This document shows positions 6,745 through 14,211 of a DNA stretch of 21,356 bases, one piece after another; the stretch's first letter is position 1; the number at the start of each line of letters is the position of its first letter. The stretch lies in the NCBI GenBank assembly GCA_048621635.1, contig JBMCWH010000010.1, forward strand, positions 1 to 21,356, written 5' to 3'. The notes beneath the pieces are model-generated. The model was not told the origin of the DNA. It ran no database searches and was given only the letters and a program-made list of their open reading frames with translations. The DNA is from JBMCWH01 sp048621635. Lineage in GTDB: Bacteria; Patescibacteriota; WWE3; JAUXAW01; JAYEID01. A program made the position numbers and the translations under genes.

Positions 6745-8941
6745 AAAATCTTTTTTTGGTAAAATTTTAATAAGTACAATTTTTACAGGTTTTCTTTTTT
6801 TGGTGACTACCAGGACAGTTTCTGCTCAGCCTGTATATGATTTGGAAATTACATGTGATCCCGACCCGGCTACGGAATGTGAAGTTTCTCCTGTGGATAC
6901 TGCTCCTGTGTTTTCTGATTCTTCTTTTCCTGAGAATGATTTAAAACCGGGCGATGAGTTTACTAGACAAATTCAAGTTACTAACAACAGAGAGGAGACT
7001 TGTTACTTTACAATTGATAGTTTTTCAGTAACCCAAGATACGGAAGCTGAGACTGGAGTTAAATTTTCAGAGGAATTATTTACGGAGTTTTCAAGTGATA
7101 CTGATTCAACTGGGGAGGTTAGATTTGCGAATCTTTTTAGTAGTACTCCTCTGTATTTGGGTGAGATTTCTGAAGGTGTACAGGAGGTTTTTGATTGGAG
7201 AGTAAGGCTCGATGAAAGCGCAGGAAATGAATTTCAAAATTCTAATCTTGAGTTTGATTTTGATTGGACGTTCCAGTGTGCGGAAAAGCCTTCAGAACCT
7301 GTTTTATACATTGAGAAAACCAATAGTGAATTGGGCGTTACTCAAAGCCCTGGGGATTCCGTGGTTTACACAATTACTGTTACTGCCCCTGATTATCCTG
7401 TTTTTAACGTTGTGGTTATTGATCTATCTCCGGGAGGATTTTACTACCGGAGTGGGTCCTGGACCGCGACATCAACTTTGCGAGATGACTTAGCTGTGTT
7501 GGGTGTAACTTTAGAACCCGATTATGAATCACCCGGCACTTGGCAGTTGGGGGATATGTCAGCAAATGAAACGGTTACTTTAACGTACGTTGCGGATATT
7601 TCTGAGGATCAGGAGTCCGGAATTTACCCTGATATTGCGTGGGCAGTAGGTGATGCCAAGGACGACCCCGAATCAGCGGACGTTTTAGCAAATGAAGATT
7701 CTGGTTATTTTGTCGGAACGGATGTGGAGGTTGCGCTGGAGGAAGAAAGTCCCGATGCGGATGTGGAAGTGGACGAAGAAGAAACTGAAGTTCTTGGTGC
7801 TGCAACTGGGTTGCCGGCCACCGGTGCAGATAACATTTGGGTCAAGATTGTTTTGGGAATGTTTGGGTTGGGAGTGTTCTTTGTTTTGTTGGGAGTGGTA
7901 AAGAGCAAAAAGGTTTTGGGAGTTATAATCTTTGGATTGGTTTTTCTTATGACCCCTTCTGTGGCTCACGCTCAAAGTGTTGTTGTCCGCTTACAGGAAC
8001 CAGAGTCGCCCACCAGCAGGGATTCACGTAAGCTTAATTTTGTTGCTTTAGACACTCAGGATAGAGAAATTACAGTAAGATGCTTTCAAAGCAAGCCTGG
8101 AGTTTTGGGTTTCAGTGAGTTTGATTCTAGGAATTTGGATGCGGGGGGCGATTCTGGGTACTGTCAGGTTAGCTCGGATGTGTTGAGTACTGCGGGAACT
8201 TACAATTTTTATGTAGAGGCAACAGCGGATGGTGATACTGCCTCAAGCGAAGAGGTTCAGTTGGAATATGATCCAAACGATCCCGATGATCCAGAATATA
8301 TAGAAAAAGAAAGCGAGGGGTGCCAGGATCTGATTGAAATTAAGGTGGGGGATGATGGAGATACAAGCAGGATAAGAGTTTATAGATCAGAAGACACGGA
8401 GTTTGAAGCAAACTTCGATACGGAAATAAGAAACATTGCGGTGGAGCCGGGGGAAAAGGTAGAGTTTTCGGCATCGCGGCCGGACTGCGACGACACCTAT
8501 TATTATGCTGTGATTGCCTATGATGAGGCAGGGAACCGTTCGGGTGCAGTGGCGGAAGAGATAGAAAAAGAGGTAACAGTTACTGTGGAGGAGGAAGGCG
8601 AGGAAGAGGTTGCCGGTGCAGAAGTTGTGGCGGTGGAAGAGTCCCAGGTTGTCAGCTCGGCGGTGGAGGGGGAAGATGAAGATGTAGTTGTTGAGGAGAG
8701 TACGGTTGAGGAAGAAGCGGTGGACGACGAGGAAGCGAGAGAAGAAGAGGAAGAGGAAGGAGAAGTTGCGGGTGTGGAAGTAGAGGAAGAACAGGAAGAA
8801 CAGGAAGAACAGGAAAAAGCAGAGCAAATTGGTGGCCGGGGAGCTTTTAGCAATTTCTTATCCCGCGGCGGCTGGATTTTGCTTGTTTTAGGAGCTCTTG
8901 GGGTAGGTTATCTTGCAAAACGGTTTATGGAAAATAAATAA
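6737..8941 (+). CDS. Composite surface protein: TasA-like, DUF11, LPATG, second signal peptide, Ig-like, acidic tail
   Basis: I place the start at ATG 6737 (734 residues). The frame opens earlier, at 6518, but that part is out-of-frame overlap with the previous gene, and MIKKSFFGKILISTIF begins a clean signal peptide (cleavage near residue 30). Residues about 36-185 are TasA-like (LKPGDEFTRQIQVTNN, FDFDWTFQC). Residues 188-320 form a DUF11-type repeat (LYIEKTNSE, GDSVVYTITVTAPD, TVTLTYVADI). A complete sorting signal follows: LPATG 359-363, hydrophobic 366-386, basic KSKK. Translation then reads straight into a second signal-peptide-like segment ending SVAHA/QS (412), two beta modules (413-590), a Glu-rich stretch (about 591-700), a membrane helix (713-728) and a basic end. 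An in-frame GTG (7895) could start a separate 348-residue product. The gene overlaps the previous one by 8 bp. Confidence 0.78.
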   Translation: MIKKSFFGKILISTIFTGFLFLVTTRTVSAQPVYDLEITCDPDPATECEVSPVDTAPVFSDSSFPENDLKPGDEFTRQIQVTNNREETCYFTIDSFSVTQDTEAETGVKFSEELFTEFSSDTDSTGEVRFANLFSSTPLYLGEISEGVQEVFDWRVRLDESAGNEFQNSNLEFDFDWTFQCAEKPSEPVLYIEKTNSELGVTQSPGDSVVYTITVTAPDYPVFNVVVIDLSPGGFYYRSGSWTATSTLRDDLAVLGVTLEPDYESPGTWQLGDMSANETVTLTYVADISEDQESGIYPDIAWAVGDAKDDPESADVLANEDSGYFVGTDVEVALEEESPDADVEVDEEETEVLGAATGLPATGADNIWVKIVLGMFGLGVFFVLLGVVKSKKVLGVIIFGLVFLMTPSVAHAQSVVVRLQEPESPTSRDSRKLNFVALDTQDREITVRCFQSKPGVLGFSEFDSRNLDAGGDSGYCQVSSDVLSTAGTYNFYVEATADGDTASSEEVQLEYDPNDPDDPEYIEKESEGCQDLIEIKVGDDGDTSRIRVYRSEDTEFEANFDTEIRNIAVEPGEKVEFSASRPDCDDTYYYAVIAYDEAGNRSGAVAEEIEKEVTVTVEEEGEEEVAGAEVVAVEESQVVSSAVEGEDEDVVVEESTVEEEAVDDEEAREEEEEEGEVAGVEVEEEQEEQEEQEKAEQIGGRGAFSNFLSRGGWILLVLGALGVGYLAKRFMENK
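8785..8811 (+). repeat. Tandem 9 bp repeat, three units
   Basis: Three perfect copies of GGAAGAACA lie within the Glu/Gln-rich segment and encode EEQ repeats. Copy-number change would keep the frame, so it would alter stalk length rather than switch expression. Confidence 0.7.
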
Positions 8942-9119
8942 ATCGGATAACCTCAGAGTACTGGAAAGTTTCAAATCGCAGAATTGCTATTATCTTCTCT
9001 TTTCTTTATTTTGCCCATCTTGATTTTCAAAAACAGCTGTATAGGCTTAAATTTATGACAAAAATATTCGTTCCTGGTACTATACTTGTTTTCATTTTAT
9101 TTATGCATTCAGGCTAATT

Positions 9120-9148
9120 TTGACGAGATTTTTGTTTGATTATATAAT
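9120..9148 (+). promoter_or_regulatory. Sigma70-type promoter for a leaderless transcript
   Basis: TTGACG (9120-9125), a 17 bp spacer and a perfect TATAAT (9143-9148) are seen. Initiation about 7 bases later falls on the A of ATG 9155, so the mRNA would have no 5' UTR. A weaker candidate lies upstream (ATGACA 9055, TACTAT 9078). I see no obvious terminator for the upstream gene in 8942-9119. Confidence 0.72.
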
Positions 9149-9154
9149 CCCACC

Positions 9155-9691
9155 ATGGAGATTGATAAAAAAACGAGAGATTTAAGTAACCTTCTTTTGG
9201 AAATTATTGAAGTAGCGGAAATTCACGGTAGGGATTTTTTTGTGTCTGGAGGTTTTGCTTTGGATATTCAGACTGGAGAACTAACTAGAAGCCACGCTGA
9301 TTTAGATTTACATCCTATGGAGGTGGATATTAGTTGGTGGAAGAGTTGGTTTAAAAAGAAAAACTTTAAAATTTCGTATAATGATGAAATGCGGGATAGA
9401 ACAAAGGCTTTTGAGGCCCACAGTCCCCGTGGTAGTTTTTATGTTGATATGTACGGTGTGAAAATTCATAATGATGGACAAATATCTAGTGCAGAAAGCG
9501 GCGAAAGAAAAGATTGGGTTGGTGCTACATGGCAAGAAAAAATAAAAAAAGACGTGTGGGAAGGTAAGGAGGTAAATGTTTTAGACTATAGAGATATTTT
9601 GTGGTTGAAAAAAGAGGTCGCTAAAATGCCCGACTATGGTATTCGGGGAAAAGATGCTCACGATTTAAGCCTTTTTCGGAATACAGATTGA
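9155..9691 (+). CDS. LinA/ANT-like nucleotidyltransferase
   Basis: This 178-residue soluble protein has a minimal polymerase-beta-type nucleotidyltransferase signature. FFVSGGFALDIQTG (about 28-41) gives the GG nucleotide-binding turn. TRSHADLDLH gives the two metal-binding carboxylates Asp49 and Asp51, and FYVDMYG gives a plausible third (Asp98). The GGxALD...G..TR.H.D.D pattern is that of lincosamide (LinA) and ANT(2'')-type aminoglycoside adenylyltransferases and their many uncharacterised relatives. Such enzymes transfer AMP from ATP to a small molecule. The substrate cannot be told from sequence, and antibiotic resistance should not be assumed. The gene is monocistronic, with its own promoter ending 6 bases before ATG and a terminator at 9721-9743. 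No Shine-Dalgarno is present, consistent with leaderless translation. Confidence 0.75.
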   Translation: MEIDKKTRDLSNLLLEIIEVAEIHGRDFFVSGGFALDIQTGELTRSHADLDLHPMEVDISWWKSWFKKKNFKISYNDEMRDRTKAFEAHSPRGSFYVDMYGVKIHNDGQISSAESGERKDWVGATWQEKIKKDVWEGKEVNVLDYRDILWLKKEVAKMPDYGIRGKDAHDLSLFRNTD

Positions 9692-9720
9692 TTGTAAGGT
9701 TATCCCATGGATTATTTATT

Positions 9721-9743
9721 AGACTCGTTTTACGAGTTTTTTT
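9721..9743 (+). terminator. Intrinsic terminator
   Basis: ACTCGT (9723-9728) and ACGAGT (9732-9737) form a stem with a TTT loop, extendable by AG/TT, followed by a T-run to 9743. It ends the nucleotidyltransferase transcript and abuts the next promoter. Confidence 0.7.
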
Positions 9744-9769
9744 GTTTTTCCAGATGTGTTAGGTAAAAT
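9742..9769 (+). promoter_or_regulatory. Promoter for the SAM synthetase cluster
   Basis: TTGTTT (9742-9747), a 16 bp spacer and TAAAAT (9764-9769) are seen. The ATG at 9777 is 8 bases beyond, at the expected start of transcription, so this message also appears leaderless. The -35 lies in the terminator T-run. Confidence 0.5.
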
Positions 9770-9776
9770 TGACGAA

Positions 9777-11003
9777 ATGTCTAATATATTCTTATGTCAC
9801 AAAAATTTTAAAGATGAATTCGTTGAGTTTGTAGAAAGGAAAGGAGCGGGTCATCCAGATACTCTTTCGGATGCTCTAGCTGAAAGATTATCTTCAAATT
9901 ATTCGCGTTATACCTTAGAAAAATATGGTGCTATCTTGCATCACAATTTTGATAAAGTTGGTTTGCTAGGAGGATCTTCCTACGTTTCTTTTGGGGAGGG
10001 TTATTTGACGGATCCCATAAGAATTCTTTTGAACGGGCGAGTTTCCATTTGTTTTGGAAATGAAAGAATCCCTGTCGAGGAACTTCTGACAAAATGGACG
10101 GAAGAATTTTTTATTCAAAAGCTACCGATGATTTCCGTAGATAAAGATTTGGATATTCGATACAATGTTAGTTCCCAAAGCAGTCCGGGAGAAACGGAAG
10201 ATGAAAGTGGAAAATCAGGAACTAGGAAATATTGGTTTTGTCCCCGAAATTTTGCGGATATACAAGAATTATCTAATTTATTGTCCAATGATACCTCATT
10301 GGGTGTTGGCTATGCTCCCCGCACAGATTTAGAAAATTTAGTTTTGGATATCGAACGCAGACTGAATTCAGAATCTTTCAAAGAATACAATTCTTGGATC
10401 GGCTCGGATATAAAAATTCTGGGTTTTAGAAACCATAAAAAGTATATGATTACGATTTGTATTCCCCAAATAGCAAATTTTGTTGAGAATGCTGTGGAAT
10501 ATAAGAAAAACTTAAAAAAAGCGAGAAAGGAAATTTTTAATATTGCTGAAAAAAATAATGTAAAAGATCTGGATCTAAATATTAATACTAGAGATAATCT
10601 CCAAACTATGGAGTTATACTTGACTGCCATCGGGTCTTCTATTGAAAGCGGCGATGAGGGCTTGGTCGGTAGGGGAAATAGAGTAGGTGGGGTTATTCCT
10701 GTGATGAAGCCGTTGAGTATGGAAGGCGCTTGCGGTAAGAATCCTGTTTATCATGTTGGCAAGTTATATTACGTTGCTGCTGAAAAGATTGCTAATGATG
10801 TTAACGGTGAATTTGGAATTCCCGTCGAGATATTTTTGGCCAGTCAGAGTGGCCGGGATTTAGTTGATCCTTGGATCGTTTTGGTAAGAGTGCCCTATGG
10901 ATTCGACGAAGCTCCCAAATTAAAAAATTATGTGGAAAATAGACTTAAAAGCATTCCGGAGTTGACCCAACCAATTATAGATGAGGATTGTATTTTGTAT
11001 TGA
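9777..11003 (+). CDS. Archaeal-type S-adenosylmethionine synthetase
   Basis: This enzyme forms S-adenosylmethionine from methionine and ATP. The 408-residue sequence matches the archaeal MAT family rather than bacterial MetK. It shows VERKGAGHPDTLSDALAE (about 19-36), SLGVGYAPRTDLE (about 178-190), EKNNVKDLDLNINTRD, and then GDEGLVGRGNRVGG, MKPLSMEGACGKNPVYHVGKLY (about 290-330), with a final PVEIFLASQSGRDLVDP. Archaeal members are about 400 residues long, so it is full length. An in-frame GTG (9756) would add seven residues, but it lies upstream of the predicted transcription start and has no ribosome-binding site, so I prefer ATG 9777. Genes for a peptidase and ProRS follow at 31 bp and with a 4 bp overlap, suggesting one transcript. 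Archaeal-type MAT is uncommon in bacteria and points to an old inter-domain exchange or lineage-specific replacement. Confidence 0.88.
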   Translation: MSNIFLCHKNFKDEFVEFVERKGAGHPDTLSDALAERLSSNYSRYTLEKYGAILHHNFDKVGLLGGSSYVSFGEGYLTDPIRILLNGRVSICFGNERIPVEELLTKWTEEFFIQKLPMISVDKDLDIRYNVSSQSSPGETEDESGKSGTRKYWFCPRNFADIQELSNLLSNDTSLGVGYAPRTDLENLVLDIERRLNSESFKEYNSWIGSDIKILGFRNHKKYMITICIPQIANFVENAVEYKKNLKKARKEIFNIAEKNNVKDLDLNINTRDNLQTMELYLTAIGSSIESGDEGLVGRGNRVGGVIPVMKPLSMEGACGKNPVYHVGKLYYVAAEKIANDVNGEFGIPVEIFLASQSGRDLVDPWIVLVRVPYGFDEAPKLKNYVENRLKSIPELTQPIIDEDCILY

Positions 11004-11034
11004 AATTTAGGAAATAGATGTATTTGATATAAAA

Positions 11035-11718
11035 ATGTCTAGAATTTTTATTTCCGGCGGAGGCCACGCAAAAGACAGTTACTTGTTGGACCGTGAATTT
11101 GTTAGGTCACTGAGGAACAATAATATCTTGTATATTCCCGTGGGATTGGAGCGTAGTATTGCCGGTTACGATGGTTGTTTTGAGTGGTTATCGGAAACAC
11201 TTGCGGCGCATAGCAAAGAAGAGTTAAAAATCTCTATGTGGATAAATTTAGAGAATTTGGACCGGGTAAATGTGGTTGAGTATGGTGCCATATATATTGG
11301 AGGAGCTCTTAATACTTATAAATTAATGAAGGCTTTTCTTGAATATGCTATCGACGAAATTTTAGATAGTTATTTAGAAGGTCCGGGATCATTGTATGGT
11401 GGTAGTTCAGGAGGAATAGTATTCGGAAGAAATATTTCGACTTTCGAAGAAGAAAATGATGTTGCCAGGGTGGGAGAAGAAGGACTAGATTTAGTTGGGA
11501 GTTATTCGATATACTGTCATCTAACTGATAACAAAATTTCGCAAGTTGTACAATTTAGTAAAGAAAATAGGACTCCGGTAATTGCTATGCCCGAAAATAG
11601 TGGAGTTGTTTTGGAGGACGGCATCGCGGAAGTAATAGGATATAGCAAAATATTAGTGTTGAAAGAGAGTGAACCTGATTTATTTTATTTTGAGCCAGGA
11701 GAAAGATTTCGACTATGA
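11035..11718 (+). CDS. Peptidase E-like (family S51) protein
   Basis: This 227-residue cytoplasmic protein has the class I glutamine-amidotransferase-like fold of the S51 peptidases. ISGGG near the N-terminus, AIYIGGALNTYKL (about 86-98) and the nucleophile elbow LYGGSSGGIVFGR place the catalytic serine at about Ser124 in GxSxG context. A candidate histidine is in YCHLTDN (His162). E. coli PepE hydrolyses Asp-X dipeptides; cyanophycinases belong to the same family, so the substrate is open. YIGGALNTYKL matches the family's GGGNT-type turn. The length fits PepE (about 230). The gene follows the SAM synthetase by 31 bp, without a clear Shine-Dalgarno near ATG, and its TGA stop overlaps the ATG of ProRS (ATGA), so translation is probably coupled. 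Confidence 0.78.
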   Translation: MSRIFISGGGHAKDSYLLDREFVRSLRNNNILYIPVGLERSIAGYDGCFEWLSETLAAHSKEELKISMWINLENLDRVNVVEYGAIYIGGALNTYKLMKAFLEYAIDEILDSYLEGPGSLYGGSSGGIVFGRNISTFEEENDVARVGEEGLDLVGSYSIYCHLTDNKISQVVQFSKENRTPVIAMPENSGVVLEDGIAEVIGYSKILVLKESEPDLFYFEPGERFRL

Positions 11719-13148
11719 AAAAAAATAACGAAAAAGGTATAACCAGCAGAAAGGAAAATTTTTCACGTTGGTATTTGGATATAATTAGAAGTGCTGATCT
11801 AGCTGAACACGGCGCTAGTAAAGGTTCTATTGTTATTAAGCCACACGGTTACGCTATCTGGGAGTTTATAAAGAATGAGCTGGGCAGGCGGATTAAAGAG
11901 ACTAGTGTAAAAAATGCATATTTCCCTCTTCTTATTCCAGAAAGACTGCTTAACAAAGAAGAAGAGCATGTAGAGGGATTCTCTCCGGAAGTTGCGGCTG
12001 TTACCTATGCCGGTGGGAAACGACTGAAAGAAGCATTAATTGTCAGACCTACTTCCGAAACAATTATTTACAGAGCTGTTTCAAATTGGATACAGTCCTA
12101 CAATGATTTACCACTTTTACTTAACCAGTGGGCTAATGTTGTTAGGTGGGAAATGAGGCCGAGATTATTTTTGAGAACTACGGAGTTTTTGTGGCAGGAG
12201 GGGCACACTGTGCATTCTTCAGCTAAGGAAGCTATGAAAAGAACAAAAATGATGTTGAAAGTTTATCAGAATTTTGCTAGAGAATTTTTGGCAATTCCAA
12301 CAATCGCTGGATTGAAAACGGAGTCCGAAAAATTTGCTGGTGCTAAAGAAACCTATACTTTGGAAGCAATGATGCAGGATGGCAATGCACTGCAGGTCGC
12401 AACTTCTCATAACCTTGGCCAAAATTTTGCTAAACCGTTTGGTATACAGTTCACAGACGAGGAAGGCGAACTTAGGTATTGTCACCAAACCAGTTGGGGG
12501 ATGAGTACAAGGGTGATAGGAGCACTTATTATGGTTCATAGTGATGACGTTGGTTTGGTATTACCACCGAAAGTAGCTCCTATTGAGGTTGTAATTACTC
12601 CTATTTGGCCGAGTGATGATGACAAAAATACAGTAGTCAACAAAGCAAAAGATATGTATGAAAAGTTAAAGGAAGAATTCAGGGTAGAGTTAGATTTGTC
12701 TGATGAACACGCCGGTGAAAAATTTTATAAGTGGGAAAGAAAAGGCGTACCTTTAAGAATTGAGCTTGGCCCTAGAGAGGTTGCTGAGGATACATTAACT
12801 CTTGCCAGGCGGGACTCTGGTAAAAAAAGAACAGTAGTGTATGAAAAGATGTCTAACGAAATTGCAGATGAGTTACAAGATGTTCAGGAAAGTTTATATC
12901 AGAAGGCTTTGAATTTCAGAAATGAAAGAACGAAAGAAGTGCATACTTGGGAGAGATTTAAAGAGGAAATAAGCGAAAACAATTTTGTTTCTGCTTTTTT
13001 CAAGGAAACTGTAGAAGCCGAGGAGAAGATAAAGGAAGAGACAAAGGCAACTGTGAGGTGTATTCCTTTGGAGCAAACAGAGTCTGGAAAATGCATATTT
13101 TCAGGAGAACCGACAGACACAAAAGTAATTTTCGCTAAGTCTTATTAA
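11715..13148 (+). CDS. proS: Prolyl-tRNA synthetase, archaeal/eukaryotic type
   Basis: This is a class II aminoacyl-tRNA synthetase that charges tRNA-Pro. The 477-residue sequence lacks the large editing insertion of the bacterial type and matches the short archaeal/eukaryotic form: ENFSRWYLDIIRSADLAE at the N-terminus, IVRPTSETIIY (about 112-122), motif 2 RLFLRTTEFLWQEGHT (about 150-165), LQVATSHNLGQNFAKPFGI, and motif 3 region VHSDDVGLVLPPKVAP (about 275-290). The anticodon-binding domain follows (VVITPIW, LSDEHAGEKFYKWERKGVPLRIELGPRE), then the type-specific C-terminal domain ending VIFAKSY. In that last domain the usual zinc ligands are reduced: RCIPL and GKCIFSG keep single cysteines, with Ser where a second Cys is expected, so zinc binding is probably lost. 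The start overlaps the peptidase gene by 4 bp. Confidence 0.92.
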   Translation: MKKNNEKGITSRKENFSRWYLDIIRSADLAEHGASKGSIVIKPHGYAIWEFIKNELGRRIKETSVKNAYFPLLIPERLLNKEEEHVEGFSPEVAAVTYAGGKRLKEALIVRPTSETIIYRAVSNWIQSYNDLPLLLNQWANVVRWEMRPRLFLRTTEFLWQEGHTVHSSAKEAMKRTKMMLKVYQNFAREFLAIPTIAGLKTESEKFAGAKETYTLEAMMQDGNALQVATSHNLGQNFAKPFGIQFTDEEGELRYCHQTSWGMSTRVIGALIMVHSDDVGLVLPPKVAPIEVVITPIWPSDDDKNTVVNKAKDMYEKLKEEFRVELDLSDEHAGEKFYKWERKGVPLRIELGPREVAEDTLTLARRDSGKKRTVVYEKMSNEIADELQDVQESLYQKALNFRNERTKEVHTWERFKEEISENNFVSAFFKETVEAEEKIKEETKATVRCIPLEQTESGKCIFSGEPTDTKVIFAKSY

Positions 13149-13254
13149 AACAGTAGTTCTGAAAAGAGTAAAATGTTAACCTTACTGTACGTGTCAATCC
13201 CGAACCATATCGGAGTATTTTTTTTTCTCTGCCTATAAAATTCCAGGGTAACTT

Positions 13255-14211
13255 ATGGCTTCTAAAAAGGAACGGGTAACTGTAATTTACCCTCTTTACA
13301 ACCCCAATATAGAATTCTTAGCAAAAAGTTTAAAATCCTTAGTAAAAGACGACGCTGATATAATCAAAGATATGATTCTTGTTGATGATGGGTCGCAAAA
13401 TCCCGTTATGAATTATACAAATGATTTGCAAGATATTTTCCCGAGGATAAAAATAATCAGGCAGGAAAACAAGGGTGCCGCAGGAGCTAGGAACACTGGC
13501 TTGGATTTGGCAAAGACAGATGTTGTAGCTTTTCTTGATTGGGACTGTGTTCCGCACCGTGGGTGGTTAAAGATTATAACTACCCCTATACTTGAGAATC
13601 AAGCTGTTGCAACTGGTGGGAAGACTCTAACTTACAAGGATTTTAATATTTTTTCTGACTTTTCTGATTTTAGGAAGGCTTTGAGAGAACCCGTTAGGGA
13701 TAGTAATGGAGATATAATAATTATAATTACAGCCAATGCAGCATTCTCTAAAAAGGTTTTAGATTGTGTGGGTAAGTTTGATACAAAATTTCGCAAGGCG
13801 GGAGGAGAAGATTTGGATTTAACTTACCGGTTAACTGAGGCTGGTTATTCAGATAGAATGTTATACGTTCCTTCCGCTGTTGTCGAACACCTTCATAGAT
13901 CTAATTTGGTTTCTTTTTTAAAACAGCAATTTAACTACGGCTTTTGGGATATGTTTCATTTTGTGTATAGGGGTAGGAACCCTATGGTAATGGGGGTGAG
14001 GTTCCCAACACCGCTTAATATTTTAAGGCAAATTAAAGATATTGTTACGTTTTCAATTGGACTAATCCCAACTGTTCCTAGAAGCTATGGATTTCTGAAA
14101 AAATATCTTTTATTTCCTTTGATAGCCTTTAGTAGAAGATTTGCTGTTATGTTGGGGGGTATTAAATGTTATTATTTTTATGCTCCTAAAGTTTTGAAAG
14201 AAAAAGGATGA
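13255..14211 (+). CDS. Family 2 glycosyltransferase
   Basis: This 318-residue GT-A fold enzyme has VTVIYPLYNP and MILVDDGSQNP for nucleotide-sugar binding, RQENKGAAGARNTGLDLA (the NxGxxxARN-type helix), and the metal-binding DxD as DWD (Asp95, Asp97). The catalytic ED box is GGEDLDL (Glu185-Asp186). The C-terminal part (about 250-318) is basic and hydrophobic and probably lies on the membrane. It transfers a sugar from a nucleotide donor; the acceptor is unknown, most likely a surface glycan or lipid-linked sugar. A TATAAA (13234-13239) and AGGG seven bases before ATG support this start. A weak CCGA/TCGG stem with a nine-T run (about 13207-13227) in the 106 bp upstream gap may terminate ProRS. 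Its TGA overlaps the next ATG, so the two are translated as a pair. Confidence 0.87.
   Translation: MASKKERVTVIYPLYNPNIEFLAKSLKSLVKDDADIIKDMILVDDGSQNPVMNYTNDLQDIFPRIKIIRQENKGAAGARNTGLDLAKTDVVAFLDWDCVPHRGWLKIITTPILENQAVATGGKTLTYKDFNIFSDFSDFRKALREPVRDSNGDIIIIITANAAFSKKVLDCVGKFDTKFRKAGGEDLDLTYRLTEAGYSDRMLYVPSAVVEHLHRSNLVSFLKQQFNYGFWDMFHFVYRGRNPMVMGVRFPTPLNILRQIKDIVTFSIGLIPTVPRSYGFLKKYLLFPLIAFSRRFAVMLGGIKCYYFYAPKVLKEKG

Noticed and set aside
8387..8853. Long reverse-strand open frames rich in Ser or Phe
   Set aside because: They are mirror images of the Glu-rich coding repeat on the plus strand, without signals of their own.
9756..9776. GTG start for the SAM synthetase
   Set aside because: It lies upstream of the predicted transcription start, and the family alignment begins after ATG 9777.
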